Assembly (NCBI GenBank): GCA_966250375.1
Contig: CBINHE010000087.1
Location: 1-17,971 of the forward strand
DNA length: 17,971 bases
Origin: CAMLDH01 sp966250375
Lineage (GTDB): Bacteria > Pseudomonadota > Gammaproteobacteria > Burkholderiales > Burkholderiaceae_D
Direction: 5' to 3'
The notes under the pieces are model-generated. The model saw nothing but the letters and a program-made list of their open reading frames with translations, was not told the origin of the DNA and searched no databases. This document shows, one piece after another, positions 1-8,449 of this stretch; position 1 is the first letter of the stretch, and each line of letters opens with the position of its first letter. The translations under genes and the position numbers were made by a program.

Positions 1-2
1 TT

Positions 3-55
3 TGCAGATGTTACGGGAATAAAATTGAGTTTCATATTTGTGTATAACCCTATGA
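3..55 (-). mobile_element. Left insertion-sequence-like end (53-bp inverted repeat)
   Basis: Positions 3-55 are an exact reverse complement of 17919-17971. Read outward, on the minus strand, the tip is CATAGGGTTATACACAAAT (54 down to 36). The Tn5/IS50 outside end is CTGACTCTTATACACAAGT; the two share 13 of 19 positions, including TTATACACAA at the same offset. That suggests an IS4-family (IS50-group-like) element starting at base 54. The neighbouring SDR reading frame loses family similarity exactly here, as an insertion would cause. No transposase is visible because the window ends. Alternative: some other dispersed repeat or a duplicated gene start. The repeat itself is certain; the IS50-type label is a modest-confidence inference. 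Confidence 0.6.
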
Positions 56-686
56 GTCTAGGCTCCGTTTCCAGATAATTCTTTGCGTGCTTGACCAGCA
101 TCGTATCGATCGCCGCCGGCTTGACCAGCGTGACCGACAGCGGGGCTCCCTCTTCTTCCAGTTCGACGCGTAACGAATCGGTAAATCCTTTGACCGCATG
201 TTTGGATGCCGAATAAATTCCTTGCAAGGGGACGGCACGGTCCGATGTTTCACTGCCCATATTGATCAACGCACCGCCGCGCGACTTCAGATATTGCACG
301 GCGACTAGGGAGCCATATACAACACCCCAGAAATTGATGTCGAATAAGCGGCGCATATCTTGGGTGGTAACCTCTTCGCTCTTTCCAAAAATGGTGACGC
401 CGGCCACGTTAAGCCAAGTATCGAAAGCACCGAAGCGCTGAATCGCCATCTCTGCAATATGGCGAACTTCGGCTTCGTTGGCGACATCGGCGACGACGTA
501 AATTGCTTCTCCACCTTGGCGATTTAATTCATCGCATACCTGTTTCAACGCGTCTTCATTACGGGCAACCAAGACCAGCCTGGCCCCACGCTTGGCAGCT
601 TCGCGTGCTGTCGCCAAGCCAATGCCACTGGTGGCACCGGTAAGTACAATCACTTGGTCGGACAGTTTCTTCAATTGAATTTTCAT
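56..686 (-). pseudogene. SDR family oxidoreductase, 3' end cut off by inserted element
   Basis: The minus-strand frame from ATG at 686 encodes a short-chain dehydrogenase/reductase. The Rossmann nucleotide-binding motif TGATSGIG is at about residues 17-24, followed by a VVADV acidic stretch and the LNVAG motif. The catalytic Ser, in the SETSD stretch, precedes the YSASK active-site Tyr/Lys, and KPAAIDT follows. Reductases of this type are usually about 300-340 residues long. Here normal sequence runs only to about residue 211 (ETEPRL), then continues into the terminal inverted repeat, coding LYTNMKLNF and so on with no stop before the window edge. The dinucleotide-binding site and catalytic residues are intact, but the C-terminal part is missing, so function is doubtful. 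Substrate is unknown. Transcribed divergently from the BON/SRPBCC gene. Confidence 0.8.
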
Positions 687-1104
687 GACAAGCGCCATCG
701 ATCAAAACTGTCACTGCCGCGAAAAGCATGCCAATCGAGGACGGAGGCGGCCGTCATGTTCGCAATTGTGCAATCATGCCGCCGAGGCAGACGATGATCA
801 TGGTGACGTGAACTTCTTACCGCTGCCATGCGCCATTTCTACATTGTCTGGATTGATTACGGCAGTTTCATTACTTCTCGACTGGCGCAATGTTTGCATG
901 CAGTACGTAATTTGCTTGATAAGTAATCTCCAAACCTAAACGGTTTGTTTTCTGTAGCGGGCATTCCCCTCCTTAGTTTGCTAACACCTCGCGCGGTCAA
1001 GGCCCGCTCCTACAAAAAAATACGCGTAGAAATCACAATTAATTTTGCTCGGTTACTTAGGTCAGGCGATCAAGCTTGAGATTATTGGCGAAAAGGAGTT
1101 GGTA
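687..1104. other. Divergent intergenic region
   Basis: 418 bp separate the divergent SDR and BON/SRPBCC starts. A short open frame at 685-939 has no recognisable protein features and is not called. The only clear structure is a REP-like element at 953-1014, listed separately. Promoters for both genes should lie here, but I see no convincing -35/-10 pair. Confidence 0.5.
953..1014 (-). repeat. REP-like extragenic palindromic element
   Basis: On the minus strand this reads TGTAGGAGCGGGCCTTGACC followed by GCG, the classic form of an abundant family of bacterial extragenic palindromes (TGTAGGAGCGGGC, then CTTG, then CCGCG). GCGG at 1007-1004 can pair with CCGC near 995. A second arm, TGTAGCGGGC at 953-962, pairs with GCCCG at 1002-1006 and TACA at 1011-1014. 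It probably folds into a hairpin in RNA or single-stranded DNA. Such elements are dispersed non-coding repeats, often mobilised by RAYT transposases; none is seen here. Confidence 0.65.
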
Positions 1105-2292
1105 ATGAATCAGGATTCGATAACAAAGCAGTCACCACGAATAACATGGATGCTTGGTGGCCTTGCGTTTGGTGTGCTTGCGATGTATTTGTCTGATCCG
1201 GATCGGGGCCGGCGGCGTCGTGCGTTGGCAACAGACAAGATGCGCAGTGCGGTAATCAGAACCGGTGATGCGCTTGATATGGCATCGCGCGACCTTGGGA
1301 ATCGGGTACAAGGCCTTCGGGTTCGGGCAAGCCATATGCTGTCGAATCGCAACATCGCCCCCATTGATGATCAAATTTTGACGGCGCGCGTCCGACAAAA
1401 GATTGGACGCGCCGTATCGAACCCACACGCCATCGAGGTCACTGCGCGGAAAGGAGGCATTATCTTGCGCGGGCCGGTTCTTGCCGATGAACGGCAACAA
1501 TTGCTGGACACGGTTCGTCGTGTGCATGGCGTCAGCAAGCTCGAAGATAGACTGCAAATTCACGAGCAGGCAGAGGGCATTCCGAGTCTGCAGGGCAGCA
1601 CAAAACTCGGTGTCTCGCCAGCGCAAGGCAGCTGGACGCCGGCATTGCGTATCGTGGCCTTGATGGGGGCCGGTGCACTGGGGATGCTGGGCGGGATGCG
1701 GCGCAGGCCGGCCAACGTGATATTGGCGACCGCAGGTCTGGCCCTAATGGTACGCAGCATCAGCAATATGCCGTTCAAGCGCTTGGCCGGCATTGGTGCC
1801 GGCCGGCGAATAGTGGACTTGCACAAGACGATTCACATCGAAGCGGCGCCCGAAGCAGTTTTCGATCTTTGGAGCAAATACGAAAACTTTCCTCGTTTCA
1901 TGTCCCATGTACGGGAGGTACGCGATTTGGGTAACGGGCGGTCACACTGGGTCGTTAGCGGTCCGGCAGGCGCGCAGTTCGAATGGAATGCAGCAATCAC
2001 CGAAGCCAGGCGCCCGGAAATGCTGGCTTGGAGAAGCGAGCCCGATTCGACGATCGAAAATAGCGGGGCGATTCACTTTGCGCCGGATGGTAACGGTACG
2101 CGAGTCACCGTACACATGTCATATGGTCCTCCAGCAGGCGCTCTTGGCCATGCCGTTGCCTCGGTGTTCAACGGCGACCCAAAGCGACAAATGGATGACG
2201 ACCTGATGCGGATGAAGGTATTTATCGAGACCGGCAATGTGCCTCATGATGCGGCGCAGCCGGGACCACAGACGACGGCAACATTGCATTGA
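1105..2292 (+). CDS. BON and SRPBCC (polyketide-cyclase-like) domain membrane protein
   Basis: The ATG at 1105 is chosen because AAGGAG (1093-1098) sits at ideal distance; the TTG 60 bases upstream lacks this support. The 395-residue product has a hydrophobic segment at about 14-30 followed by a basic RGRRRR stretch. A BON-like domain lies at about 86-155 (DDQILTARVRQKIG, then HAIEVTARKGGIILRG, then VHGVSKLEDRL). A paired hydrophobic region spans about 181-218, and a SRPBCC ligand-binding-like domain lies at about 240-375 (HIEAAPEAVFDLWSKYENFP, then GTRVTVHMSY). BON domains are thought to bind membranes or lipids, and SRPBCC proteins bind hydrophobic ligands. The combination suggests an inner-membrane envelope or stress protein. 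No enzymatic activity can be assigned. Confidence 0.8.
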   Translation: MNQDSITKQSPRITWMLGGLAFGVLAMYLSDPDRGRRRRALATDKMRSAVIRTGDALDMASRDLGNRVQGLRVRASHMLSNRNIAPIDDQILTARVRQKIGRAVSNPHAIEVTARKGGIILRGPVLADERQQLLDTVRRVHGVSKLEDRLQIHEQAEGIPSLQGSTKLGVSPAQGSWTPALRIVALMGAGALGMLGGMRRRPANVILATAGLALMVRSISNMPFKRLAGIGAGRRIVDLHKTIHIEAAPEAVFDLWSKYENFPRFMSHVREVRDLGNGRSHWVVSGPAGAQFEWNAAITEARRPEMLAWRSEPDSTIENSGAIHFAPDGNGTRVTVHMSYGPPAGALGHAVASVFNGDPKRQMDDDLMRMKVFIETGNVPHDAAQPGPQTTATLH

Positions 2293-2421
2293 GGCTTGCC
2301 AGTGCGCGGTGTGCCGATGGCGAGCGCAAGCGTACTGGTAATCTCAACAATGTCACAATTTATACAAACAGACTGTAAAAAGGAAATGGATTACACGGGT
2401 GTCGCAAATGCTTTGTTGATC

Positions 2422-3609
2422 TCACGATCTGCGCAGTAGCAAAAGCAGCAGTGAAAAACCGCTGAATATGGCGCCTGCATAAAACGTGGCGGACGATCCC
2501 CACTGATCCCACAATACGCCGGCCAATCCGCTTGCGATCAGCATCGCGATTCCGCTGGCAAGATTGAACAATCCAAATGCAGTGCCGCGCAAATCGTTCG
2601 GGGCAGTAACGGCTACCATCGCCGCCAGCAAGCCTTGTGTCGCAGCCATGTGCACGCCCCACAATACCAGGCCAGCAACCAGCCAGATTGGCTGGTTGCT
2701 ATGTGCCAGTACTAAATCGGCTGCGATCAATGGCAGTATACCGAGCGCCAGCAAGGTGCGGTGGCGCATCTTGTCCGCCAGCATGCCAAGCGGATACGCG
2801 CACAGCGCATAGACCAGATTCATCACAACTAGCACCAAAGGAATCAACGCCAATGCGAGCCCGCCCTGTTGCGCGCGCAGGACCAGAAATGCTTCAGAGA
2901 AGCGCGCCAGCGTCAGCGCAGCGCCAACCGCTACCACCCACCAATAGTCATCGGACAGTTTTGCCAATGCAGCGCGTGAAATCGGGAAGGACTGCCGGAT
3001 CATCGTGTTGGCGCGTGCCGGTTCACGCACGCCGAATATCAGCATGGCGAGCGCCAGAAAAGCCGGGATGACGGCGACCCAAAATACCGCCCGGAAATCG
3101 TTGGCCCACAGCAGCATCAAACCCATTGCCAACAGCGGGCCGACGAATGCGCCTACCGTGTCGAGCGATTGGCGCAAGCCGAACGCGGCGCCGCGAATGT
3201 CCGGCGGTGTCACATCGACAATCAACGCATCACGCGGCGCGCCGCGGATACCTTTGCCGATGCGATCGATGAAGCGTGCGGTAAAAATCCAGCCGGAACT
3301 GCCGGCCAGAGCGAACATTGGCTTGGTGATTGCCGCCAATCCATATCCTAATGCCGCCAGCCATTTTCGCTTGCCCACATAATCGCTGATTACGCCGGAA
3401 AATACCTTGACGATCAACGCTGTCGCTTCCGCCACACCTTCGATCGCGCCCACGGTCGTTGCGCTGATGCCCAGCACGGTCACCATGAAAACAGGTAGCA
3501 AGCCGTGAATCATCTCCGAAGAAATATCCATCAACATGCTGACAAAACCCAATATCCATACTGTTTTTGGAATGCGGATGGCGGGTTTTAGCATGTAAAC
3601 TTCAGGCAT
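2422..3609 (-). CDS. MFS transporter
   Basis: The 395-residue, very hydrophobic protein is consistent with 12 transmembrane helices. Family signatures include MDISSEMIHGLLPVF at about 27-41, a motif-A-like loop GVISDYVGKRKW at 72-83, and DRIGKGIRGAPRDALI at 115-130. This last block is typical of one branch of major facilitator superfamily permeases. The second half repeats the pattern (AYPLGMLADKMRHRTLL). The substrate cannot be told from sequence; drug or metabolite efflux is possible. The start could be the Met at residue 1 or the Met at residue 6 (MLKPAIRIP); neither has a strong Shine-Dalgarno. It converges on the BON/SRPBCC gene with a 129-bp gap and is divergent from the ferritin-like gene. 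Confidence 0.88.
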   Translation of the reverse strand: MPEVYMLKPAIRIPKTVWILGFVSMLMDISSEMIHGLLPVFMVTVLGISATTVGAIEGVAEATALIVKVFSGVISDYVGKRKWLAALGYGLAAITKPMFALAGSSGWIFTARFIDRIGKGIRGAPRDALIVDVTPPDIRGAAFGLRQSLDTVGAFVGPLLAMGLMLLWANDFRAVFWVAVIPAFLALAMLIFGVREPARANTMIRQSFPISRAALAKLSDDYWWVVAVGAALTLARFSEAFLVLRAQQGGLALALIPLVLVVMNLVYALCAYPLGMLADKMRHRTLLALGILPLIAADLVLAHSNQPIWLVAGLVLWGVHMAATQGLLAAMVAVTAPNDLRGTAFGLFNLASGIAMLIASGLAGVLWDQWGSSATFYAGAIFSGFSLLLLLLRRS

Positions 3610-3709
3610 GGCCTAGGGGTTGGGTAGGCAAAACTCTGCACTTTAACAAAAATCACGCATATCTGACCGCGGCTTTGGAATGAGCCATTGGCTGTGTAAT
3701 AGCGCTTTT

Positions 3710-3724
3710 CTTGATAGAATCAAG
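3710..3724. promoter_or_regulatory. Short palindrome in the MFS/ferritin-like divergent region
   Basis: CTTGAT-AGA-ATCAAG is a perfect 6-bp inverted repeat with a 3-bp centre, 25 bp upstream of the ferritin-like start codon and 100 bp upstream of the divergent MFS start. It could be an operator or the 5' end of a leader. No regulator is identified, and a motif this short can occur by chance. Confidence 0.25.
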
Positions 3725-3749
3725 GACTTAACTAAATTTTAAGGCATGT

Positions 3750-4595
3750 ATGTTGTACCCAGAATTGTTTAAATCGCTCGAACAAGTCCGCTGGAATATG
3801 GAAACAGATATAGCGTGGGACAAGTTCGACGCGTCCTTGCTCACCGACGAACAAGCGCAAACGATCAAGATGAATGCGATCACGGAATGGTCGGCGTTGC
3901 CGGCTACCGAGATGTTTCTGCGCGACAATCGTGGTGATAGCGATTTTTCAGCATTCATGTCGGTCTGGTTTTTTGAAGAACAGAAGCATTCGCTGGTGCT
4001 GATGGAGTATCTGCGCCGCTTCCGTCCAGAACTCGTTCCGACCGAAGAAGAATTGCATAACGTGCGTTTCGAGTTCGATCCGGCGCCACCGCTGGAAACG
4101 CTGATGTTGCACTTTTGCGGCGAAATCCGCCTGAACCACTGGTACCGTTGCGCCTCCGAGTGGCACACTGAACCGGTAATCAAGCAAATTTACAAGATCA
4201 TCAGCCAGGATGAAGCGCGCCATGGCGGCGCCTACCTGCGCTACATGAAAAAGGCATTGTCCGATGTTGGCGATACTGCGAATGCCGCATTCGCGAAGAT
4301 CGGCGTATTGATGGCATCCGCCCGCCGTACTGAAAAGCCCTTGCACCCGACCAATCTGCACGTCAACCAAGCGTTGTTCCCGAACGATACGGTGCAATCG
4401 CGCCTGCCGGACCCGAGCTGGCTGGAGCGTTGGCTCGATGGCCAGATCAAGTTCGATGCCGAGTGGGAAAAGAAAGTGATCGACCGCATTTTGCACAATA
4501 TGTCACTGTTGTTCGAACGTACCTTTGTATCGGTGCAGGATCTGAATCGTTATCGCAAGGAAGTGCTCGCGCGCCTGGCGCCGAAAGCGGTCTGA
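3750..4595 (+). CDS. Ferritin-like di-iron protein (acyl-ACP-desaturase-like fold)
   Basis: The 281-residue helical protein carries a carboxylate-bridged di-iron ligand set: Glu46 or Glu54 (ITEWSALPATEMFL), the EExxH-type motif FFEEQKH with Glu77 and His80, Glu125 (CGEIRLNHWYR), and DEARH with Glu155 and His158. The spacing of two ExxH pairs about 78 residues apart, with single Glu ligands before each, is that of ferritin-like oxidases and soluble (type 2) fatty-acid desaturases. It should bind two irons and react with oxygen, but the substrate is unknown. AAGG precedes the ATG by about 6 bases. A factor-independent terminator follows closely, so it is probably transcribed alone. The di-iron site is well supported; the specific activity is not. 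Confidence 0.82.
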   Translation: MLYPELFKSLEQVRWNMETDIAWDKFDASLLTDEQAQTIKMNAITEWSALPATEMFLRDNRGDSDFSAFMSVWFFEEQKHSLVLMEYLRRFRPELVPTEEELHNVRFEFDPAPPLETLMLHFCGEIRLNHWYRCASEWHTEPVIKQIYKIISQDEARHGGAYLRYMKKALSDVGDTANAAFAKIGVLMASARRTEKPLHPTNLHVNQALFPNDTVQSRLPDPSWLERWLDGQIKFDAEWEKKVIDRILHNMSLLFERTFVSVQDLNRYRKEVLARLAPKAV

Positions 4596-4625
4596 GCATC
4601 AATATTTATCGACTCAGATAAGCTG

Positions 4626-4654
4626 AAGCCGCAAGTTTTTCTTGCGGCTTTTTT
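4626..4654 (+). terminator. Rho-independent terminator after the ferritin-like gene
   Basis: A perfect 10-bp stem AAGCCGCAAG (4626-4635) and CTTGCGGCTT (4641-4650) closes a TTTTT loop and runs into a T tract at 4649-4654. It lies 31 bases after the stop codon and 52 bases before rfaE2. Confidence 0.9.
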
Positions 4655-4705
4655 ATTTCTTTTTGTGAATCAAGCATGGCGCGTCCTGTGCCCAACTGAT
4701 TAAAA

Positions 4706-5197
4706 ATGCAAAATTTTGAAAACAAGATAACAACACGTGCCGACCTGGCTGCGCGTATCGCAGAACTGCCGCAACCGGTCGTGCTGACCAACGGCGTATT
4801 CGACATCCTGCATCGCGGTCACGTTACGTATCTCGCGCAAGCGCGCGCCTTGGGTGCGTCGCTGGTGGTGGCGGTCAACACCGACGCGTCGGTGAAACGC
4901 CTGGGCAAAGGCGACGACAGGCCGCTGAATGCATGTGAAGACCGCATGGCGGTGTTGGCTGCGCTGGAGGCGGTCAGTCTGGTAGTCCCCTTCGACGAGG
5001 ACACGGCATTGCAAGTCGTGCAAGAGGCGCGACCAGCGATTTATGCCAAGGGCGGCGACTACGATATGACGTCGATTCCCGAGGGGAAGGCTGTCCTGGC
5101 ATATGGCGGTCGCGTGGTCGCCATCGATTTTGAACACGACCGCTCGACCACCAGCTTGTTGCTCAAGGTCAGAGAGAACGGTCGAAAACCGCTCTAA
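4706..5197 (+). CDS. rfaE2: D-glycero-beta-D-manno-heptose 1-phosphate adenylyltransferase
   Basis: The 163-residue protein is a stand-alone nucleotidyltransferase of the cytidylyltransferase superfamily, matching the C-terminal half of bifunctional HldE. It should transfer AMP from ATP to heptose 1-phosphate, giving the ADP-heptose used for the LPS inner core. The signature GVFDILHRGHVTYL begins at residue 30 and includes the catalytic HxGH. VNTDASVKRLGKG and EDRMAVLAAL follow, then KGGDYDMTSIPEG at about 115 and the DRSTTSLLLKVR nucleotide-binding motif at 145-156. Length is normal for RfaE2. It starts just after a terminator, so it needs its own promoter, and it converges on mksB with only 21 bases between stops. 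The kinase partner (RfaE1/HldA) is not in the window. Confidence 0.93.
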   Translation: MQNFENKITTRADLAARIAELPQPVVLTNGVFDILHRGHVTYLAQARALGASLVVAVNTDASVKRLGKGDDRPLNACEDRMAVLAALEAVSLVVPFDEDTALQVVQEARPAIYAKGGDYDMTSIPEGKAVLAYGGRVVAIDFEHDRSTTSLLLKVRENGRKPL

Positions 5198-5218
5198 CTT
5201 GTTCGGTGCCCATGCCGC

Positions 5219-8047
5219 TCAGGCAGCCCGTTCGGACAATTGCGCCCGCCGCTGCAACACGAAGATCGGCTGCGCCCAGCTCGATTCCTTTTTCTTCTTG
5301 CTGGTGATCAGCGTCAGTTCGGACGGATCGTAGACGTCGGTGTTGTGCGTCAGTGGCGTGGTCATCAGGTATTGTGCGTCGGTGTTCTTGAGGAATTCGC
5401 CGACCAGTTGAATATTGCGGATATCCAAGTGGGCAAACGGTTCGTCGATGAACACGAAACCACCCGAGCCGTCATCGGACTTCAGCAGGCCGATCAGCAG
5501 AATCAGCGACTTCATCACCTGCTGGCCGCCCGACGCCTCGCCGTCGTTCATCCCGATCGGCCCTTTGCCGTCGAACTTGAAGCGCACATGCAGGCCCGCT
5601 TGCGCCAGTTGCACATCGTCGTTCTCCAGCCGCACCGGATCGGTATGCACTTCGATGCCGGCCAGTTCGCCCAGCTCCTTGATGTTGCGGCTGTAGGTCT
5701 TGACGGTGTAGCGCAGCCGTTCGATGTACGCGCCGCGTGCGTTGTCGGTCGCTTCGATCGCGCGGTTGTTCTGGTAGCGGCGTTCCTCGGTTTCGGCTTG
5801 CCGTCCTTGCAGCAGCGCCGACAGCCGCACATGCTGATCGACGACGGTGGCATCGGTTTCCCAATCCTCGCGCATCAGGTCGGTGTCGAGCGTCTTCAGG
5901 CGCAACTCCACCTGATGCACATTCTGGTGTTCCGCCACCAGCGTCATGCGCCGTGCCAAACGGCGATAGACAAGCGGCAGGTGCCGCCAGTCGCGGCGCA
6001 TGGTCTGCAGCACCTCGACGTGCACGGTACGTTCTTCGCGGTGCCGCTTCTGCGTTTGGCGCAAATGCGCCTCGCTCTCGGCCAGCAGGCGCTTCGCAGT
6101 CTGCCATGCGGCATCGGCGCGTGTGCGCTCCTCGGTCGCCGTCTTGGTGAGAGGATAGAGTTCGCCCAGACGCGTGCCGACCTCGGTACGTGCTTCTTTC
6201 AATGGTGTTGCGCTGGTCGCTGCTTCCTCGAATTCCGCCTGGCGCGCAATCAGTTCCTTGGCTGCATCGACGCCGGCGATACGCGCTTTCAATGCACCGA
6301 TGTCGCCTGCCAACTTGTTGATCCTGAGCGTGAGTTGATCTTCTTCCGTTTCCAGTTTTGGCAGCGACTGTTGCAGCGCTGTCAGTCGCTGTGCGCGGCC
6401 GGCCTGACCGAAGCGGTAGCGCGCCAGCTCGACGAACAACGACCGGCCGCCGCGTCGCTCGCGGTGATAGGCTTCCGGCGTGATCCATTCTTCGTTCGAC
6501 GTCAGACGCATGCCGGCATCCACCGAATCGACACGCGTGATACGCGCTAATTGGTCGATCAGCCAGGATGGGGCAGGGGCGGTGAAGCGCACCACGGATA
6601 ACAGGCTCTGATCCTGCACCGCAGGCGCGGCAACGCGCTCGGGCACGATGAAATGGCCGTAACGCTCCTTTTCGCCCAGACGATAAGCGCTCGCCATGTC
6701 GCGCGCATTCTCCAGCAGCACGACGAAGGCATAGCTGCGCAGCGCGCCTTCGACTGCGCCTTGCCAACGCGGGTCGCTGACTTCGACGATGTCGGTCAGC
6801 ATCGCATGGGCAATCCCGGCATCGCGCAATGCGCGCCGCATCGAACGGACGTTATCCGGCTCGGGCAGCGCCGTCTTGCTCTCCAGTGCGGCGATGGCTT
6901 CGCGGTCGGCGGCAATGCGCGCGGCAAGTTCTGCACGCGTCTGCCGCTGCCGCATGTAGTCGGCTTCTTTTTGCTCCAGTTGGGTCGCGACGTCGGCGAT
7001 ATCGGCGCCGGCATCGGCGGCGAGCTTTTGCAGACGTGTTTTTTGTTCCAGCAGGTTTTCCAGAGGTTTCAGCTTGCGGTTGAGCTCGCTCAGGCGTTGT
7101 TCCAGCGTCGATTTCTCCTGCTCCAGCGTCGTCTCGTGTTCATGTGCCGCGCTCAAGGCGGCGCCTCGCTCCGTCACCTCGACGCGCTTGCCGGACAATT
7201 GCGCATCCTGCGCCGCCAGCGATTGCTTTGCATCACGCAGCGTGCGGCTCACGAGTCCGGCCTTCTCGCGGACTTCGTGAAACTGCAGGCTGGGAAGCGT
7301 TTCTTCGCGCAGGTCGCGCCGTTCCTTGTTCAGGCCTTCCCATCGATGATAATTCGCCACGCGCAAACGTAGCCGCTCCAGATGGGTTTCGGACGATTGC
7401 AGTTCTTCCTTGAAGCGCTGCAACTCCGTTTCGGTGTCGCGCTGGTGGCGCTTGGCTTCGTCATAGGCGTCCAGCACTTCCTTGTCGCCGAATACCTGGA
7501 AAACCAGGTCCAGCAACTGGCGCGGAGCGTATTCGCACAGCTTGTCGGTTTCTCCTTGCTCCAGCGCCAGCACCTTCGCCATCGCCGGCGACAGCCCGGC
7601 ATTGGCCAGGCGCTTGCGGTAGTTTTCCAGGCCCAGCCAGTCATTCGCTTCCTGTACTGCTTCAATCTCGACCGCGCCGCCGCGCATCAGGTACTGGCGT
7701 TTCCAGTCGCCGCCGTTTTTCTGGATCTGGCAAAACAGCGTCACTTCGTCTTCGCTGAAAAAGCCGGACGAGCGGAACGGCCGATTCGACAACTGCGGAC
7801 CGGTAGCGCGATTGTCGACCACGGCGCGCAGCCAGGCGGTCTGCTGTCCCGAGTGACGGGCGTAGTGCTTATACGAGCGTCCCATCGAGCAATCCAGCCC
7901 GAACAGCGTGCGCAGCGCATCAAGCAGCGTGGTCTTGCCGGAGCCGTTCTGCCCCGCGATGGTGATGATCTTGGCATCGAGCGGGATGTTCTTGATGCGT
8001 TGCCAGTAATCCCAGTGGACCATCTCAAGCGATTTGATATGAAACAT
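5219..8047 (-). CDS. mksB: Condensin ATPase MksB (SMC-like, MukB/JetC related)
   Basis: The 942-residue protein is an SMC-type ATPase with both halves of the nucleotide site. Walker A GQNGSGKT is at residues 32-39, the ABC signature SGGQQ at 839-843, and Walker B FVFIDEP at 864-870 followed by the D-loop HLD. Long heptad-rich Glu/Arg/Leu coiled coils run over about 210-390 and 540-770. A globular hinge-like segment lies between them at about 400-530 (RALRDAGIAHAMLTDIVEV, then WQGAVEGALRSYAFVVLLEN). Length fits MksB rather than the longer MukB. It should form the DNA-loading motor of a condensin with MksE and MksF, acting on chromosome organisation and possibly plasmid exclusion. AGGA lies about 6-9 bases before the ATG. 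It is last in the operon, separated from mksE by 402 bp of palindromic sequence. Confidence 0.92.
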   Translation of the reverse strand: MFHIKSLEMVHWDYWQRIKNIPLDAKIITIAGQNGSGKTTLLDALRTLFGLDCSMGRSYKHYARHSGQQTAWLRAVVDNRATGPQLSNRPFRSSGFFSEDEVTLFCQIQKNGGDWKRQYLMRGGAVEIEAVQEANDWLGLENYRKRLANAGLSPAMAKVLALEQGETDKLCEYAPRQLLDLVFQVFGDKEVLDAYDEAKRHQRDTETELQRFKEELQSSETHLERLRLRVANYHRWEGLNKERRDLREETLPSLQFHEVREKAGLVSRTLRDAKQSLAAQDAQLSGKRVEVTERGAALSAAHEHETTLEQEKSTLEQRLSELNRKLKPLENLLEQKTRLQKLAADAGADIADVATQLEQKEADYMRQRQTRAELAARIAADREAIAALESKTALPEPDNVRSMRRALRDAGIAHAMLTDIVEVSDPRWQGAVEGALRSYAFVVLLENARDMASAYRLGEKERYGHFIVPERVAAPAVQDQSLLSVVRFTAPAPSWLIDQLARITRVDSVDAGMRLTSNEEWITPEAYHRERRGGRSLFVELARYRFGQAGRAQRLTALQQSLPKLETEEDQLTLRINKLAGDIGALKARIAGVDAAKELIARQAEFEEAATSATPLKEARTEVGTRLGELYPLTKTATEERTRADAAWQTAKRLLAESEAHLRQTQKRHREERTVHVEVLQTMRRDWRHLPLVYRRLARRMTLVAEHQNVHQVELRLKTLDTDLMREDWETDATVVDQHVRLSALLQGRQAETEERRYQNNRAIEATDNARGAYIERLRYTVKTYSRNIKELGELAGIEVHTDPVRLENDDVQLAQAGLHVRFKFDGKGPIGMNDGEASGGQQVMKSLILLIGLLKSDDGSGGFVFIDEPFAHLDIRNIQLVGEFLKNTDAQYLMTTPLTHNTDVYDPSELTLITSKKKKESSWAQPIFVLQRRAQLSERAA

Positions 8048-8151
8048 GCGAGTCCTATTCTGCGGGCGGGAAGTTCAACCTAGATTCGGTAGTTGGGCAG
8101 GTGCGAGTGTGCATTTTTCCGGCTCTCTGGCTAGGGTGCAGCAGGGGGTGA

Positions 8152-8253
8152 GCAGGGGTTTCAGACAACATGTTGTCTGCCTGCGAACGATCGCATGCGA
8201 TCCGCCTGCGAAACGGTCTGCGCTTGCAAGCGCAGACGCGCCCTGCAAGGGTG
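8152..8253. repeat. Palindromic repeat unit 1
   Basis: It begins GCAGGGGTTTC and then carries an 18-bp perfect palindrome at 8162-8179, the linker CTGCGAACG, a 14-bp palindrome GATCGCATGCGATC at 8189-8202, the linker CGCCTGCGAAACG, and a 22-bp perfect palindrome at 8216-8237 centred on CGCTTGCAAGCG. It ends GCGCCCTGCAAGGGTG at 8238-8253. The initial GCAGGG can pair with the final CCCTGC, closing the unit. The same framework recurs as unit 2. It looks like a dispersed REP/BIME-like element. Confidence 0.85.
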
Positions 8254-8316
8254 ACGACGACGTGGACTGCATTCCACCAGGAGGAACAACGACGCCAGAG
8301 GACCGGAAAAGGTGAA

Positions 8317-8393
8317 GCAGGGGTTTCGTGGCGCATGCGCCACGCCTGCGAAACGATGTTCGCTTGCAAGCGAACATGCGCCCTGCAAGGGTG
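8317..8393. repeat. Palindromic repeat unit 2
   Basis: This unit has the same frame as unit 1: GCAGGGGTTTC, an 18-bp perfect palindrome at 8327-8344, the linker CCTGCGAAACG, a 22-bp perfect palindrome at 8356-8377 sharing the CGCTTGCAAGCG core, then GCGCCCTGCAAGGGTG. The middle palindrome of unit 1 is absent. Palindrome arms differ from unit 1 at several bases (ATGTT/AACAT against GTCTG/CAGAC), yet both versions are perfectly self-complementary. Confidence 0.85.
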
Positions 8394-8449
8394 CAATCGC
8401 GCCTGTAGCGCTCTCACTCAATGGGTGAACGCTATCGAACGAAAGAACG

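Noticed and set aside
685..939. 84-codon ORF between the SDR and BON/SRPBCC genes
   Set aside because: No ribosome site and no recognisable features, and it overlaps the divergent SDR start.
5240..6550. Plus-strand ORF of 436 codons inside mksB
   Set aside because: Antisense shadow; the minus strand carries the MksB signature and Walker B motifs in this region.
8152..8393. CRISPR array
   Set aside because: Only two units, each internally palindromic with variable stems; there are no uniform repeats with unique spacers and no cas genes.
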